This document shows positions 33,795 through 42,460 of a stretch of 64,000 nt of DNA, piece after piece. The notes beneath the pieces are model-generated. The model was given only the letters and a program-made list of their open reading frames with translations. It was not told the origin of the DNA and searched no databases. Each line of letters starts with the position of its first letter. The stretch's first letter is position 1. The DNA is from Acidovorax sp. A79. Lineage in GTDB: Bacteria > Pseudomonadota > Gammaproteobacteria > Burkholderiales > Burkholderiaceae_C. The DNA is taken from assembly GCF_041154505.1 (NCBI RefSeq), contig NZ_AP028672.1, forward strand, positions 1,129,001 to 1,193,000, read 5' to 3'. The translations under genes were made by a program, and so were the position numbers.

Positions 33795-35012
33795 ATGCAT
33801 ATGAATCCTCCCAAACTGTCCATGTTCCAGGTGCTCGCGTGCGGCGCGGCCATCGTGACCCTGTCCATGGGCATCCGCCATGGGTTCGGGCTCTGGCTCC
33901 TGCCCATCACGCAGGAGATGGGCTGGACCCGCCAGTCGTTCGCGCTGGCCATCGCCATCCAGAACCTGTCCTGGGGCCTGATCGGCATCTTTGCGGGCAT
34001 GGCGGCAGACCGGTTCGGGGCGTTCCGCGTGCTCATCGGCGGCGCGGTGCTCTATGGCCTGGGTTTGGCGGGCATGGCGCTGTCGCCCACGACCACCCTG
34101 TTTGCGTTGACGGCCGGCGTACTGATCGGCGCCGCGCAGGCGGGCACCACCTACGCCGTGATCTACGGTGTGCTGGGCCGCCAGATCGCGCCGGAGCGCA
34201 GGTCCTGGGCCATGGGCGTGGCGGCGGCCGCAGGTTCGTTCGGCCAGTTCCTCATGGTGCCCGTGGAGGGCTGGCTGATCGCCGGACTGGGTTGGCAGCA
34301 GGCGCTGCTGGCCTTGTCGATGGCCGTGCTGCTCATCGTGCCGCTGGCCTTTGGCCTGCGGGAGCCGGGCTTCAAGGGCGCCGCGCCGCCCAAGCGCGAG
34401 CAGACCATCGTGCAGGCGCTGGGCGAGGCGTTCCGCTACCCGAGCTTCAACCTGCTGATGGCCGGTTATTTCGTGTGCGGCTTCCAGGTGGTGTTCATCG
34501 GGGTGCACATGCCCAGCTACCTGAAGGACCACGGCCTGTCGCCCCAGGTGGCCAGCTACGCGCTGGCGCTGATCGGCCTGTTCAACGTGCTGGGCACCTA
34601 CGTGGCCGGCACCCTCGGCCAGCGCATGCCCAAGCGGTTCATCCTGGCCTTCATCTACTTTGCCCGCGCGGCGGTGATCACCGTGTTCCTGCTCGTGCCG
34701 CTGTCGCCGCTGTCGGTGTATGTGTTCTCGGCCGTGATGGGCACGCTGTGGCTGTCCACCATCCCGCCCACCAACGCCACCATCGCGCAGATCTTTGGCG
34801 TGCAGCACCTGTCGATGCTGGGCGGCTTCGTGTTCTTCAGCCACCAGATCGGCAGCTTCCTGGGCGTGTGGCTGGGCGGCTATCTGTATGACGCCACGGG
34901 CAGCTACGATATCGTCTGGTACATCGCCATCGCGCTGGGGGTGTTTGCCGGGCTGGTGAACCTGCCGGTCCGGGAAAGCCCCATCCCGCGCGGCGCCGCC
35001 CAGCCCGCCTGA
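33795..35012 (+). CDS. Major facilitator superfamily transporter
   Basis: A 405-residue, 12-helix MFS transporter. The N-terminal half has MGIRHGFGLWLLPITQEMGW and the loop GMAADRFGAFRVLIGG, the D-R-x-G type MFS motif between helices 2 and 3. The second half has VASYALALIGLFNVLGTYVAGTLGQRMPKR. It resembles the oxalate/formate antiporter-like group of putative monocarboxylate carriers. The substrate is unknown. ATG 33795 is chosen because TACATT ends 7 nt before it, which would give a leaderless mRNA; ATG 33801 in frame is equally possible. There is no Shine-Dalgarno site. Confidence 0.9.
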   Translation: MHMNPPKLSMFQVLACGAAIVTLSMGIRHGFGLWLLPITQEMGWTRQSFALAIAIQNLSWGLIGIFAGMAADRFGAFRVLIGGAVLYGLGLAGMALSPTTTLFALTAGVLIGAAQAGTTYAVIYGVLGRQIAPERRSWAMGVAAAAGSFGQFLMVPVEGWLIAGLGWQQALLALSMAVLLIVPLAFGLREPGFKGAAPPKREQTIVQALGEAFRYPSFNLLMAGYFVCGFQVVFIGVHMPSYLKDHGLSPQVASYALALIGLFNVLGTYVAGTLGQRMPKRFILAFIYFARAAVITVFLLVPLSPLSVYVFSAVMGTLWLSTIPPTNATIAQIFGVQHLSMLGGFVFFSHQIGSFLGVWLGGYLYDATGSYDIVWYIAIALGVFAGLVNLPVRESPIPRGAAQPA

Positions 35013-35039
35013 ACACGGCCCTTGCATCCGAACATCCCC

Positions 35040-35210
35040 ATGTCCACCGCCAGCAGCGCCCCCTCGACCTCGCCCGGCCACGGCATGCCACGGGCCTGGC
35101 GCTGGCTGGCCTGGACAGTTGCCATGGTGCTGTGCCTGGCGGTGTTTGGCATGTACACGGTGCCGGACTTCATGGTGATGCTGGCCGACCAGATGTGGGC
35201 GTGTTTCTGA
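35040..35210 (+). CDS. Small membrane protein, 56 residues
   Basis: A 56-residue protein with one hydrophobic helix (WLAWTVAMVLCLAVFGMY) followed by TVPDFMVMLADQMWACF. It starts 27 nt after the MFS gene and is likely co-transcribed. Third-position G/C bias is strong, so it looks like a real gene. Function is unknown. Confidence 0.65.
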   Translation: MSTASSAPSTSPGHGMPRAWRWLAWTVAMVLCLAVFGMYTVPDFMVMLADQMWACF

Positions 35211-35246
35211 GCCCGCGCCATCCACTTTCAAGTCTTTTTGGCCGCC

Positions 35247-35288
35247 AGCGCTTGATGAATAAGCGCTGATAGCTATATTTTCAATAGC
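35247..35288 (+). repeat. 42-nt two-hairpin repeat, intergenic reference copy
   Basis: Reads AGCGCTT, GATGAAT, AAGCGCT, GATA, GCTAT, ATTTTCA, ATAGC. Hairpin 1 is 35247-35253 with 35261-35267 (7 bp); hairpin 2 is 35272-35276 with 35284-35288 (5 bp). It ends 2 nt before the methyltransferase start codon and replaces the place where a ribosome binding site should be. Confidence 0.85.
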
Positions 35289-35290
35289 AA

Positions 35291-35845
35291 ATGCACGGTA
35301 ACGAAGCCGCTTCCGACTGGGTCCGCCGCTGGTCCCACCTGATCGCGCCGGGCAGCACGGTGCTCGACGTGGCCTGCGGCGCCGGGCGCCACCTGCGCTG
35401 GCTGCATGGCCTGGGCCACCCCGTGGTGGGGGTGGACCGCTCTGCCGAGGCCCTGGCCGCCTGCGAGGGGCTGGGGGAACTCGTCCTGGCCGACATCGAG
35501 AACGGCCCATGGCCGCTGGCGGGCCGCCGGTTTGGCGCCGTGGTCGTCACCAACTACCTGTGGCGGCCCCTGCTGCCCACCCTGGTGGAGAGCGTCGCAC
35601 CGGGTGGCGTGCTGATCTACGAAACCTTTGCGCACGGCAACGGCACCGTGGGCCGCCCTGCGCGGCCGGAATTCCTGCTGGCGCCCGGGGAATTGCTGAG
35701 CGCCTGCGCCGGGCTGCGCACCGTGGCCTACGAGGACGGCTTCCTGCAAAACCCCGACCGTTTCGTGCAACGCATCACGGCCGTGCGGGAACTCCCGCAC
35801 GCTGGCGGCCCCTCGCGGAATCTTTTGGCCATGCCGCCTAGTTAG
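35291..35845 (+). CDS. Class I SAM-dependent methyltransferase
   Basis: A 184-residue methyltransferase. SAM-binding motif I is VLDVACGAGRHLRWL, the acidic loop after strand 2 is VVGVDRSAEAL, motif II region is ADIENGPWPL, and motif IV-like VVVTNYLWRPLL follows. Its short length and sequence resemble small TehB-like methyltransferases; the substrate is unknown. The start ATG 35291 has no Shine-Dalgarno site because the 42-nt repeat abuts it; a downstream start cannot be excluded. Its TAG stop overlaps a TAGAAT -10-like box upstream of dapA. Confidence 0.85.
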   Translation: MHGNEAASDWVRRWSHLIAPGSTVLDVACGAGRHLRWLHGLGHPVVGVDRSAEALAACEGLGELVLADIENGPWPLAGRRFGAVVVTNYLWRPLLPTLVESVAPGGVLIYETFAHGNGTVGRPARPEFLLAPGELLSACAGLRTVAYEDGFLQNPDRFVQRITAVRELPHAGGPSRNLLAMPPS

Positions 35846-35875
35846 AATGCCCTTTTACCGTTTACCACTGCGGAC

Positions 35876-36772
35876 ATGACCTCTTCCTCCGTCCCCCTTA
35901 CCGGCAGCATCGTCGCCCTCGTCACCCCCATGCACGAGGACGGTAGCGTGGACTACCCGGCCCTGCGCAAACTGATCGACTGGCACATCGCCGAAGGCAC
36001 CGACTGCATCGGTGTGGTGGGCACCACGGGCGAATCGCCCACCGTCAATGTCGAAGAACACTGCGAAATCATCCGCGTGGCCGTCGAGCAATCCGCCAAG
36101 CGCGTGCCCATCATGGCGGGCTGCGGCGCCAACTCCACCGCCGAAGCCATCGAACTGGCCAAGTTCGCGCGCGGCGTCGGGGCCGACAGCCAGCTGCAGG
36201 TCGTGCCCTACTACAACAAGCCCACGCAAGAGGGCCAGTTCCAGCATTTCAAGGCGATCGCCGAAGCCACGGGCGACCTGCCCATCGTGCTGTACAACGT
36301 GCCCGGCCGCTCGGTGGCCGATATGCAGCACGACACCGTGCTGCGCCTGGCCCAGGTGCCCGGCATCATCGGCATCAAGGAAGCCACCGGCAACATCGAG
36401 CGTGCGCAGTGGCTCATCCGCGATGTGCCCAAGGGCTTCGCCGTGTATTCGGGCGACGACCCGACCGCCGTGGCGCTCATGCTGTGCGGCGGCCACGGCA
36501 ACATCAGCGTGACGGCCAACGTGGCGCCGCGCCTCATGCACGAGCTGTGCGTGGCAGCGCTGGCAGGCAATGTGCAGCGCGCGATGCAGATCCAGTTACA
36601 GCTGATGCCCGTGCACAAGAACCTGTTTGTCGAAGCCAACCCCATCCCGGTCAAGTGGGCCGTGGCCCGCATGGGCCTGTGTGGTGGCACCATGCGCCTG
36701 CCCATGACACCGCTGGCCAGCAGCAACGAGGCTGTGGTCGAATCCGCGCTGCGCACCAGCGGCCTGATCTAA
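35876..36772 (+). CDS. dapA: 4-hydroxy-tetrahydrodipicolinate synthase
   Basis: A 298-residue DapA that condenses pyruvate and aspartate semialdehyde in lysine/diaminopimelate synthesis. The Schiff-base Lys is in [14 protein letters not shown]. The catalytic Tyr is in [20 protein letters not shown] and [12 protein letters not shown] are also diagnostic. It is followed 45 nt later by bamC, the order known from other proteobacteria. Confidence 0.96.
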   Translation: MTSSSVPLTGSIVALVTPMHEDGSVDYPALRKLIDWHIAEGTDCIGVVGTTGESPTVNVEEHCEIIRVAVEQSAKRVPIMAGCGANSTAEAIELAKFARGVGADSQLQVVPYYNKPTQEGQFQHFKAIAEATGDLPIVLYNVPGRSVADMQHDTVLRLAQVPGIIGIKEATGNIERAQWLIRDVPKGFAVYSGDDPTAVALMLCGGHGNISVTANVAPRLMHELCVAALAGNVQRAMQIQLQLMPVHKNLFVEANPIPVKWAVARMGLCGGTMRLPMTPLASSNEAVVESALRTSGLI

Positions 36773-36817
36773 TCCGGGCTGCGCCCGCTCCCCGAGACAC
36801 TCTCCAAGGATTTCCGC

Positions 36818-37912
36818 GTGAAAGCTGCTACCACCCGCCTGAGCCTGCTGGCCCTTGCCATGGCCCTGTCCGCCTGCGCCGCCCTGGAGGGCGACAAGAT
36901 CGACTACAAGAGCGCCGCCAAGGGCTCGACCCTGGAGGTTCCGCCCGACCTGACGCAGCTGTCGCGCGATTCGCGCTATGCCGTACCCGGCGGCCCCGTC
37001 TCGGCGGCCGCCATGCAGGCCGGCCAGGCCGCGCAGCCCTCGGGCACCGCCAACGCCGCCGCCATGCAACTGGGCGACGTGCGCATCGAGCGCGATGGCA
37101 ACCAGCGCTGGCTGGTGGTCAACCGCCCGGCGGACAAGCTCTGGGAGCCCGTGCGCGACTTCTGGCAGGAAAGCGGCTTCAACCTGGCCCAGGCCGAGCC
37201 CAACGTCGGCATCATGGAAACCGACTGGGCCGAGAACCGCGCCAAGCTGCCACAGGACTTCATCCGCTCCACCATCGGCAAGCTCCTGGATTCGCTGTAT
37301 TCCACCGGCGAGCGCGACAAATTCCGCACCCGCCTGGAGCGCAATGCCAATGGCGGCACCGAGATCTACATCACCCACCGGGGCATGATCGAGGTGTATG
37401 GCACGCAGACCAAGGACAACACCGTCTGGCAGCCCCGCCCGTCGGACCCGGAGCTTGAAACCGAATTCCTGCGCCGCCTGATGGTCAAGCTGGGCGTGAG
37501 CCAGGAACAGTCCAAGGCCGTGGTGGCAGCCCCCGCCCTGCGCACGCAATCCGCCCGCATGGCCACTGTGGACAACAAGCCCGTGGTCCAGCTGGACGAA
37601 GGCTTTGACCGCGCATGGCGCCGCGTGGGCCTGGCGCTGGACCGCACCGGCTTCACGGTCGAAGACCGCAACCGCAATGAAGGCACCTACTTCGTCCGCT
37701 ATGTGGCGCCCAACGCCGACAAGAAGGAACCAGGGTTCTTCGGCAAGCTGTTCAGCGGCTCTTCGTCGGCCACGCCCCCGCTCAAGTACCGCATCGTCGT
37801 GCGCAGCCAGGGCGAATCCACCACCGTGTCGGTACTCAACGAAGCAGGCGCCCCCGAGTCCTCGGCCAACGCCGAGCGCATCGTGCGCGTGATCGCGGAC
37901 GACCTCAAGTAA
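36818..37912 (+). CDS. bamC: Outer-membrane assembly lipoprotein BamC
   Basis: A 364-residue BamC, an accessory lipoprotein of the BAM complex that inserts outer-membrane proteins. The lipobox is LSAC. After it comes the conserved N-terminal segment KIDYKSAAKGSTLEVPPDLTQL that lies along BamD. Two helix-grip domains follow (NRPADKLWEPVRDFW; EGFDRAWRRVGLALDRTGF). The start codon is GTG 36818 with AAGGA 8 nt upstream. Its position directly after dapA supports the call. Confidence 0.94.
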   Translation: MKAATTRLSLLALAMALSACAALEGDKIDYKSAAKGSTLEVPPDLTQLSRDSRYAVPGGPVSAAAMQAGQAAQPSGTANAAAMQLGDVRIERDGNQRWLVVNRPADKLWEPVRDFWQESGFNLAQAEPNVGIMETDWAENRAKLPQDFIRSTIGKLLDSLYSTGERDKFRTRLERNANGGTEIYITHRGMIEVYGTQTKDNTVWQPRPSDPELETEFLRRLMVKLGVSQEQSKAVVAAPALRTQSARMATVDNKPVVQLDEGFDRAWRRVGLALDRTGFTVEDRNRNEGTYFVRYVAPNADKKEPGFFGKLFSGSSSATPPLKYRIVVRSQGESTTVSVLNEAGAPESSANAERIVRVIADDLK

Positions 37913-38016
37913 CCCGCCGCATCGCCGCGCGGCACGCGTCTGCCTGCGTGCTGTGCGGAGTCCGCGAGGACCGGCCCCGGTCCGCCCCGCGGCACGGCGC
38001 AATATCCTCGCCCTCC

Positions 38017-38808
38017 ATGCTGCGTTTCAAGAACCTGGGGAGCGGCAGCACCGGCAATGCCACCGTGGTGGAAGGCCGCTGCGACACGCAGGTGCGCCGC
38101 CTCCTGATCGACTGCGGCTTCGGCATCCGGCAACTGCAGGGCCGGCTGGCGCAGGCGCAGCTGCAGATCGAGGACCTGGCCGCGGTTTTCATCACCCACG
38201 AACATTCCGACCACATCGGCTGCGCGCAGGCCGTGGCCCTGCGCTACGGCATTCCCGTCTGGATGAGCCAGGGCACCTACGCCGCCCTGGGCCAGCCGGA
38301 CTTTGGCGGCATGCTGCGCGTCGCGCACGACATGGCACCGATCGACCTGGGCACGTTCGAGGCCCGGCCCTTCACCGTGCCGCATGACGCCCGCGAGCCG
38401 CTGCAGCTGCGCTGCTCCGACGGCGCCGCCCACCTGGGGGTGCTGACCGACCTGGGCCATGCCAGCGAGCATGTGCTGCGGCAGCTCGAGGGCTGCCACG
38501 CGCTGATGATCGAAGCCAACCACGACCCCGCGCTGCTGGCGGCATCCCGCTACCCCCTCTTTCTGAAGCGCCGCGTAGGCGGCCCCTTCGGCCACCTGGC
38601 CAACCGGGTCACGGCGGACATCCTTCGCGCCGTCCGCCATCCGGGCCTGCGGACGGTGGTGGCGGCCCACCTGAGCGCCAAGAACAATGCGCCCTCCATC
38701 GCACGTGAGGCGCTGGCCCCTGCCATGGACTGGCCCGTGGAGGCCATCGCCGTGGCCTGCCCCACGGCGGGCACGGCATGGCTGCCGGTGGCGCAGGCGC
38801 CGAACTGA
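38017..38808 (+). CDS. MBL-fold metallo-hydrolase (YycJ/VicX-like)
   Basis: A 263-residue metallo-beta-lactamase-fold hydrolase. The metal-binding motif is FITHEHSDHIG (HxHxDH). Other ligands are in LGVLTDLGHAS and MIEANHD, with the final His in AAHLSAKNNAPS. It starts LRFKNLGSGSTGNATVVE, as in the YycJ/VicX group of likely single-strand DNA exonucleases. It follows bamC by 104 bp. The natural substrate is not established. Confidence 0.92.
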   Translation: MLRFKNLGSGSTGNATVVEGRCDTQVRRLLIDCGFGIRQLQGRLAQAQLQIEDLAAVFITHEHSDHIGCAQAVALRYGIPVWMSQGTYAALGQPDFGGMLRVAHDMAPIDLGTFEARPFTVPHDAREPLQLRCSDGAAHLGVLTDLGHASEHVLRQLEGCHALMIEANHDPALLAASRYPLFLKRRVGGPFGHLANRVTADILRAVRHPGLRTVVAAHLSAKNNAPSIAREALAPAMDWPVEAIAVACPTAGTAWLPVAQAPN

Positions 38809-38884
38809 CACGAGCGCGCCCACCGGCCACCCCGCCCGCCCCCCCCACGGACGGCGCACCACAAAAACACGTTCCGCGCCCGGA

Positions 38885-38917
38885 AAAGAAAAAGCCCCGA
38901 CCTTGCGGTGCGGGGCC
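38885..38917 (-). terminator. Rho-independent terminator of the Ala-rich lipoprotein gene
   Basis: GCCCCG (38894-38899 on the complementary strand) pairs with CGGGGC (38911-38916) around an 11-nt loop. On the minus strand it is followed by TTTTTCTTTT. It lies about 50 nt past the stop at 38963. Confidence 0.8.
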
Positions 38918-38962
38918 TTCGGGCAGTGGCTGGTCTTGCAACCAGCCAGGGCCTGCAGCAAA

Positions 38963-39226
38963 TTACTTGGCTGCGGAAGCGCCAGCGGCAGCGGTGGCAG
39001 CAGCGTCGGCAGCAGCCTTGGCAGCGTCAGCAGCAGGTGCAGCGGCAGCCGAAGCGGCGTCGGAAGCAGCAGGAGCTGCATCGGAGGCGGCAGGAGCAGG
39101 TGCGGGTGCAGGAGCTGGTGCTTCCACGGCAGCAGGTGCTGGTGCTGGAGCGGGTTCTTCCTTCTTGCCACAAGCGGCGAGTGCTGCAGCAGCGATCAGG
39201 GCGGCCAGAACGAGAGAGTTCTTCAT
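38963..39226 (-). CDS. Alanine/proline-rich small lipoprotein
   Basis: An 87-residue protein: signal peptide MKNSLVLAALIAAAAL with lipobox LAAC, then GKKEEPAPAPAPA and a low-complexity Ala/Pro/Ser/Asp tail to the stop. Such short lipoproteins are common and abundant in Comamonadaceae; function is unknown. It has its own promoter (39345-39375) and strong terminator, so it is a single-gene transcript that may be highly expressed. Confidence 0.8.
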   Translation of the reverse strand: MKNSLVLAALIAAAALAACGKKEEPAPAPAPAAVEAPAPAPAPAPAASDAAPAASDAASAAAAPAADAAKAAADAAATAAAGASAAK

Positions 39227-39344
39227 TTCGATTTTCCTAGTTGGACAGACAGAATCTTGAAAAGCCGCGGCGTCGGGCTCCTGGAAGCCTCGGAACGCGT
39301 CGGCACAATGCGCTTTGGCTTGCACCTTTTCGGCGCAGCCGCTA

Positions 39345-39375
39345 ATTATATTGGTATTTAGTCAATACTGACTAA
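39345..39375 (-). promoter_or_regulatory. Promoter and overlapping operator-like inverted repeat
   Basis: TATAAT on the minus strand at 39345-39350 is a perfect -10 box for the Ala-rich lipoprotein gene. Where the -35 should be lies the perfect inverted repeat TTAGTCA-N4-TGACTAA (39358-39375) instead of a good hexamer. A regulator bound there would control this promoter. The region is conspicuously A/T-rich. Confidence 0.55.
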
Positions 39376-39427
39376 CACTGACGAAAGCTTTACACCCCAT
39401 TGACACGGCGCAAAGCAGGTATTTCAT

Positions 39428-39949
39428 CTACAGACCCAGGGTCGAGGCGGGAAAACCGGGCGAACTCTTGCCACGCACCCACTCGTTGAGATTCTCGCGC
39501 AGCAGCACCCGCCGATCGGGTTCGCTGCCCGTGACGCCCACGCACCGCTCGGGGTCCAGGCGCTGCAGCACCCACTGCGGGGACCACAACGCGCTGGGGA
39601 TATCGAGCGGGTCCGCCGCGGGGCTGCGGCGGCACGTGATGATGTGGTCCCAGGTACCACGCCAGCGCACAAAACGGGCGTGGCGGCGAACCACATCGTC
39701 ATAGCTGCACGCCAGCATCGTCAAGCGCCGGCTCCCGTGCGCCCAGTGCTGAAGGGCTTCTGCCACGCTGCGCTCACCCAGCGGCCAGTCGTGGAAGTTC
39801 GCGTCGCTGATCACGATTTCCGGCCACCCGTCGCGTGCGGCCGTGGCCATCGCGTCGCGCACCAGTTGCTGAAACGCCTCACGGCCGCTGAACCGCCCGG
39901 ACGGCAGTTCACGCAGCGGATCCGCGGGGGTGGAGGAAGCCTCGGTCAT
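39428..39949 (-). CDS. Hypothetical protein, DUF7931-like
   Basis: A 173-residue soluble protein. The core reads EIVISDANFHDWPLGERSVAEALQHWAHGSRRLTMLACSYDD, VRRHARFVRWRGTWDHIITCRRSP. I associate this pattern, with moderate certainty, with an uncharacterised phospholipase-D-like/DUF7931 domain of betaproteobacteria. ATG 39949 has GGAGA 6 nt upstream. It begins 31 nt after the RoxA-like gene and is probably co-transcribed. Confidence 0.7.
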   Translation of the reverse strand: MTEASSTPADPLRELPSGRFSGREAFQQLVRDAMATAARDGWPEIVISDANFHDWPLGERSVAEALQHWAHGSRRLTMLACSYDDVVRRHARFVRWRGTWDHIITCRRSPAADPLDIPSALWSPQWVLQRLDPERCVGVTGSEPDRRVLLRENLNEWVRGKSSPGFPASTLGL

Positions 39950-39980
39950 GGGAGCGTCTCCTTGGGATACACCAGTCTTT

Positions 39981-41111
39981 TCAGCCTTCAGCCCATGCAT
40001 GCGCCCAGCCGGCATCGCACCAGGACGACAGCAGCTCGAGCGCATCGTCGCTCGCGCGCGCGAGTTCGCGGGCAGTCAGTTGGCGTTCGTCCGCCAGGCG
40101 GCGCATCAGCGTCGCGTCGCGGCCCGCGGCACGGTAGCTTTCGCCGTTGATGAACACGTGGTGGGCGTCATACATCATGCGGCTGCGGCGATCCAGGCGC
40201 ACGCCTTCCAGCATCACGCCCGCGTCCCCGGGCTCGAACCACACGCTGGGCTTGGGCTCGGTCAGATATTCCCCGAGCGCACGCTCCAGCACCAGGGGTT
40301 GCGCCAAGGCGCGGGCCAGAGCGGTCCGCGCGAAATCGTGCAGCCCCGCTGGAATGGCGGCGGGCTGGGCAACCGCCGCCTGCTGCGCATCGCGGTACAG
40401 CAAGGGACTGCCCTCTTCATCGCCTGCATCCTCCGCCAGACGCACCAGCAGCTCCTGCGCGAGCTCGGCACGGGCCGGCGCCCGAAAGCCTATCGAATAA
40501 GTCATGCATTCGCCTTCGGCGATGCCGTCGTGCGCATAGCGGGGCGGCAGGTAGAGCATGTCGCCAGGCTCGAGAACGAACTCCTCTTCCGGCTCGAAGT
40601 GGGCCAGCACCTTCAGCGGAATGTCATCGCGCAGCGACAAGTCCTTCTGGCGGCCAATGCGCCAGCGCCGCTTTCCGTGGGCCTGCAGCAGAAAGACGTC
40701 ATAACTGTCGAAATGCGGACCCACGCCCCCGCCGTCGGCGGCATAGCTGATCATGAGATCGTCCAGGCGCGCCTCGGGCACAAAACGGAACTGCTGCATC
40801 AGCGCGTGCACCGCGTCGTTGTGCAGGTCCACACCTTGCACGAGCAGGGTCCAGTCGGGCTGCTGCAGCGCCGGCAGGGCGCGGCGGTTGAACGGTCCGT
40901 GGCGCAGCTTCCAGGCGCCCTTGGCCAACTGCACCAGGCGGGACTCCACCCCCTCCTGGGAAGCCAGCGCAAAAAGCTCGGCACGCAGTACAGGCGGCGA
41001 AAACTGCGCGATGGCCTGCCGCACCAGCAAAGGCTTCTTCTGCCAGTGGCGGCGCATGAATTGCGCGGGGGTCATGCCGCCGAGCAGGGAAAGGGGTTGC
41101 TGGATATCCAT
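39981..41111 (-). CDS. roxA: Cupin (JmjC-like) oxygenase, RoxA/YcfD family
   Basis: A 376-residue Fe(II)/2-oxoglutarate oxygenase. In E. coli the family member hydroxylates an Arg of ribosomal protein uL16. The metal ligands are in GPHFDSYDVFLLQAHGKRRWRIG (HxD) and LPPRYAHDG (distal His). The N-terminus PAQFMRRHWQKKPLLVRQA is the usual dimer/cupin lead. The C-terminal winged helix region is present. It is divergent from the SlyD-like gene across 53 bp. Confidence 0.88.
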   Translation of the reverse strand: MDIQQPLSLLGGMTPAQFMRRHWQKKPLLVRQAIAQFSPPVLRAELFALASQEGVESRLVQLAKGAWKLRHGPFNRRALPALQQPDWTLLVQGVDLHNDAVHALMQQFRFVPEARLDDLMISYAADGGGVGPHFDSYDVFLLQAHGKRRWRIGRQKDLSLRDDIPLKVLAHFEPEEEFVLEPGDMLYLPPRYAHDGIAEGECMTYSIGFRAPARAELAQELLVRLAEDAGDEEGSPLLYRDAQQAAVAQPAAIPAGLHDFARTALARALAQPLVLERALGEYLTEPKPSVWFEPGDAGVMLEGVRLDRRSRMMYDAHHVFINGESYRAAGRDATLMRRLADERQLTARELARASDDALELLSSWCDAGWAHAWAEG

Positions 41112-41164
41112 GGGAGAGTGGCGCCCCTTTGCGGAGGCATTGGTCAAACTGCGACAATTCTCCT

Positions 41165-41689
41165 ATGGAAATTACCCAACAATGCGTGGTCGCACTGACC
41201 TGGACGCTCAAAGACACCCTTGGCGAAGAACTGGATGTTCTCGATGACCCCGTGGAGTTCCTGGTAGGGGGCGACGACCTGCTGCCGCGCATCGAGGAAG
41301 CCCTGCAAGGCCACGGCCCGGGGGCCACGCTGGCTCTGCACCTGGAACCCGAGGACGCTTTTGGCGACTTCAACGATCAACTGCTTTTTCTGGAACCCCG
41401 GTCCCTGTTTCCGGCGGAGCTGGAAGAAGGGATGACGTTTGACGGAATGGCCCTGCCGGAGGGCTGCAACCCCGATGCACCGCGCAGCGGGCTGTACACC
41501 GTGACGGAGATCTATCCAGAGCACGTGGTTCTGGACGGCAACCACCCGCTCGCGGGCATCGCCCTGCGGCTGCAGCTGACGGTGCAGGCCGTGCGCGAAG
41601 CCACGGAAGATGAGATTGGCCGGGGCACCGCGGGCACCGGCTTCTTTCGGGTACAGCCGCAGGCGCCCGGCGGCTCCCTGCTGCATTGA
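41165..41689 (+). CDS. FKBP-type peptidyl-prolyl isomerase, SlyD-like
   Basis: A 174-residue FKBP of the SlyD/FkpB group. It has an N-terminal half of the FKBP fold (VVALTWTLKDTLGEELD), PVEFLVGGDDLLPRIEEAL, and an inserted-flap chaperone domain (PEDAFGDFNDQLLFLEPRSLFP). It ends HPLAGIALRLQLTVQAVREAT, the usual NHPLAG motif. It lacks a His-rich metal tail. GACAAT ends 6 nt before ATG 41165, so the mRNA may be leaderless; there is no Shine-Dalgarno site. Confidence 0.88.
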   Translation: MEITQQCVVALTWTLKDTLGEELDVLDDPVEFLVGGDDLLPRIEEALQGHGPGATLALHLEPEDAFGDFNDQLLFLEPRSLFPAELEEGMTFDGMALPEGCNPDAPRSGLYTVTEIYPEHVVLDGNHPLAGIALRLQLTVQAVREATEDEIGRGTAGTGFFRVQPQAPGGSLLH

Positions 41690-41709
41690 TTGAGCGGGTG
41701 AGCCAGGCC

Positions 41710-41738
41710 CGGGAATCCTGAACAGCTCAGGATTCCCG
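41710..41738. terminator. Bidirectional terminator hairpin
   Basis: CGGGAATCCTGA and TCAGGATTCCCG form a perfect 12-bp stem around ACAGC between convergent slyD-like and glycine-zipper genes. There is no long T-run on either side. Confidence 0.65.
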
Positions 41739-41761
41739 CGGTGGCGGCTGCGGGGTTCGGT

Positions 41762-42268
41762 TTACAGGCGCGAAATCTGGCCGTTGTAGAGGCGCACGCG
41801 GTCGCCGATGCGCAGATCGCCCGGACTGCTCACGTCGTAGGCACGATAGCCGCCCTGGTCCAGCTGGACAGAGAGCCGATAGCCCTGGGCATATTCCTGG
41901 CTGTTGTTGCGGCCTTCGATGGCATTGCCTGCCACGGCACCGCCCAGGATGCCCACGCCAGTGGCCGCCGCGCGGCCGGAACCCTTGCCGATCTGGTTGC
42001 CCAGGACCCCGCCCACGACCGCGCCCAGCACGGCGCCTGCGCCCGAGGTCTGCCCTTGCGAGCGGCCCTGCAGCACTTCGATGTTCGACACACGGCCATA
42101 CTCGGTGCCCGCCGGGTTGTTCGGGTAGGCGGGCGCAGACTGGTATCCGCCCGAATAGCCTCCCGAATACTGGGGCTGGGGGGCCGACCGGTTGTGGCCG
42201 CAGGCCGCCAGGGATCCCACGAGGACAACGGCGCCCACAATGGCAAACGAACGCTTAAATTGCAGCAT
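41762..42268 (-). CDS. Glycine-zipper 2TM lipoprotein
   Basis: A 168-residue lipoprotein, lipobox LAAC at about residue 23. After a Gly/Tyr/Ser-rich spacer comes EYGRVSNIEVLQGRSQG, then the glycine zipper GAGAVLGAVVGGVLGNQIGKG with GVGILGGAVAGNAIEG. It ends with a small beta domain (GDLRIGDRVRLYNGQISRL). This is the SlyB/PcpP-type outer-membrane family; its role is thought to be envelope integrity. AGGAG lies 7 nt before the ATG. Confidence 0.88.
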   Translation of the reverse strand: MLQFKRSFAIVGAVVLVGSLAACGHNRSAPQPQYSGGYSGGYQSAPAYPNNPAGTEYGRVSNIEVLQGRSQGQTSGAGAVLGAVVGGVLGNQIGKGSGRAAATGVGILGGAVAGNAIEGRNNSQEYAQGYRLSVQLDQGGYRAYDVSSPGDLRIGDRVRLYNGQISRL

Positions 42269-42460
42269 TTTTCAATCTCCTAAAGTCAGGGGCTGGCGCA
42301 TGGTCCGACAATCCGGTCCGGGTGCGCATGCCTTGATTGGAACAACGCGCAAGGGTCTTGTCGCGTGGACAAGGGGCTGAGGCCCTGTCCGTAACAGACC
42401 CTTCGAAAAGTAAGCCGTGTCTGACAGGCGCCAGCTCCCAGGCCAGAGGGACCCGCCCCT

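Noticed and set aside
38963..39226. Tandem short repeats resembling a small repeat array or CRISPR
   Set aside because: The repetition is coding: Ala/Pro-rich codons of a small lipoprotein. There are no spacers and no cas genes.
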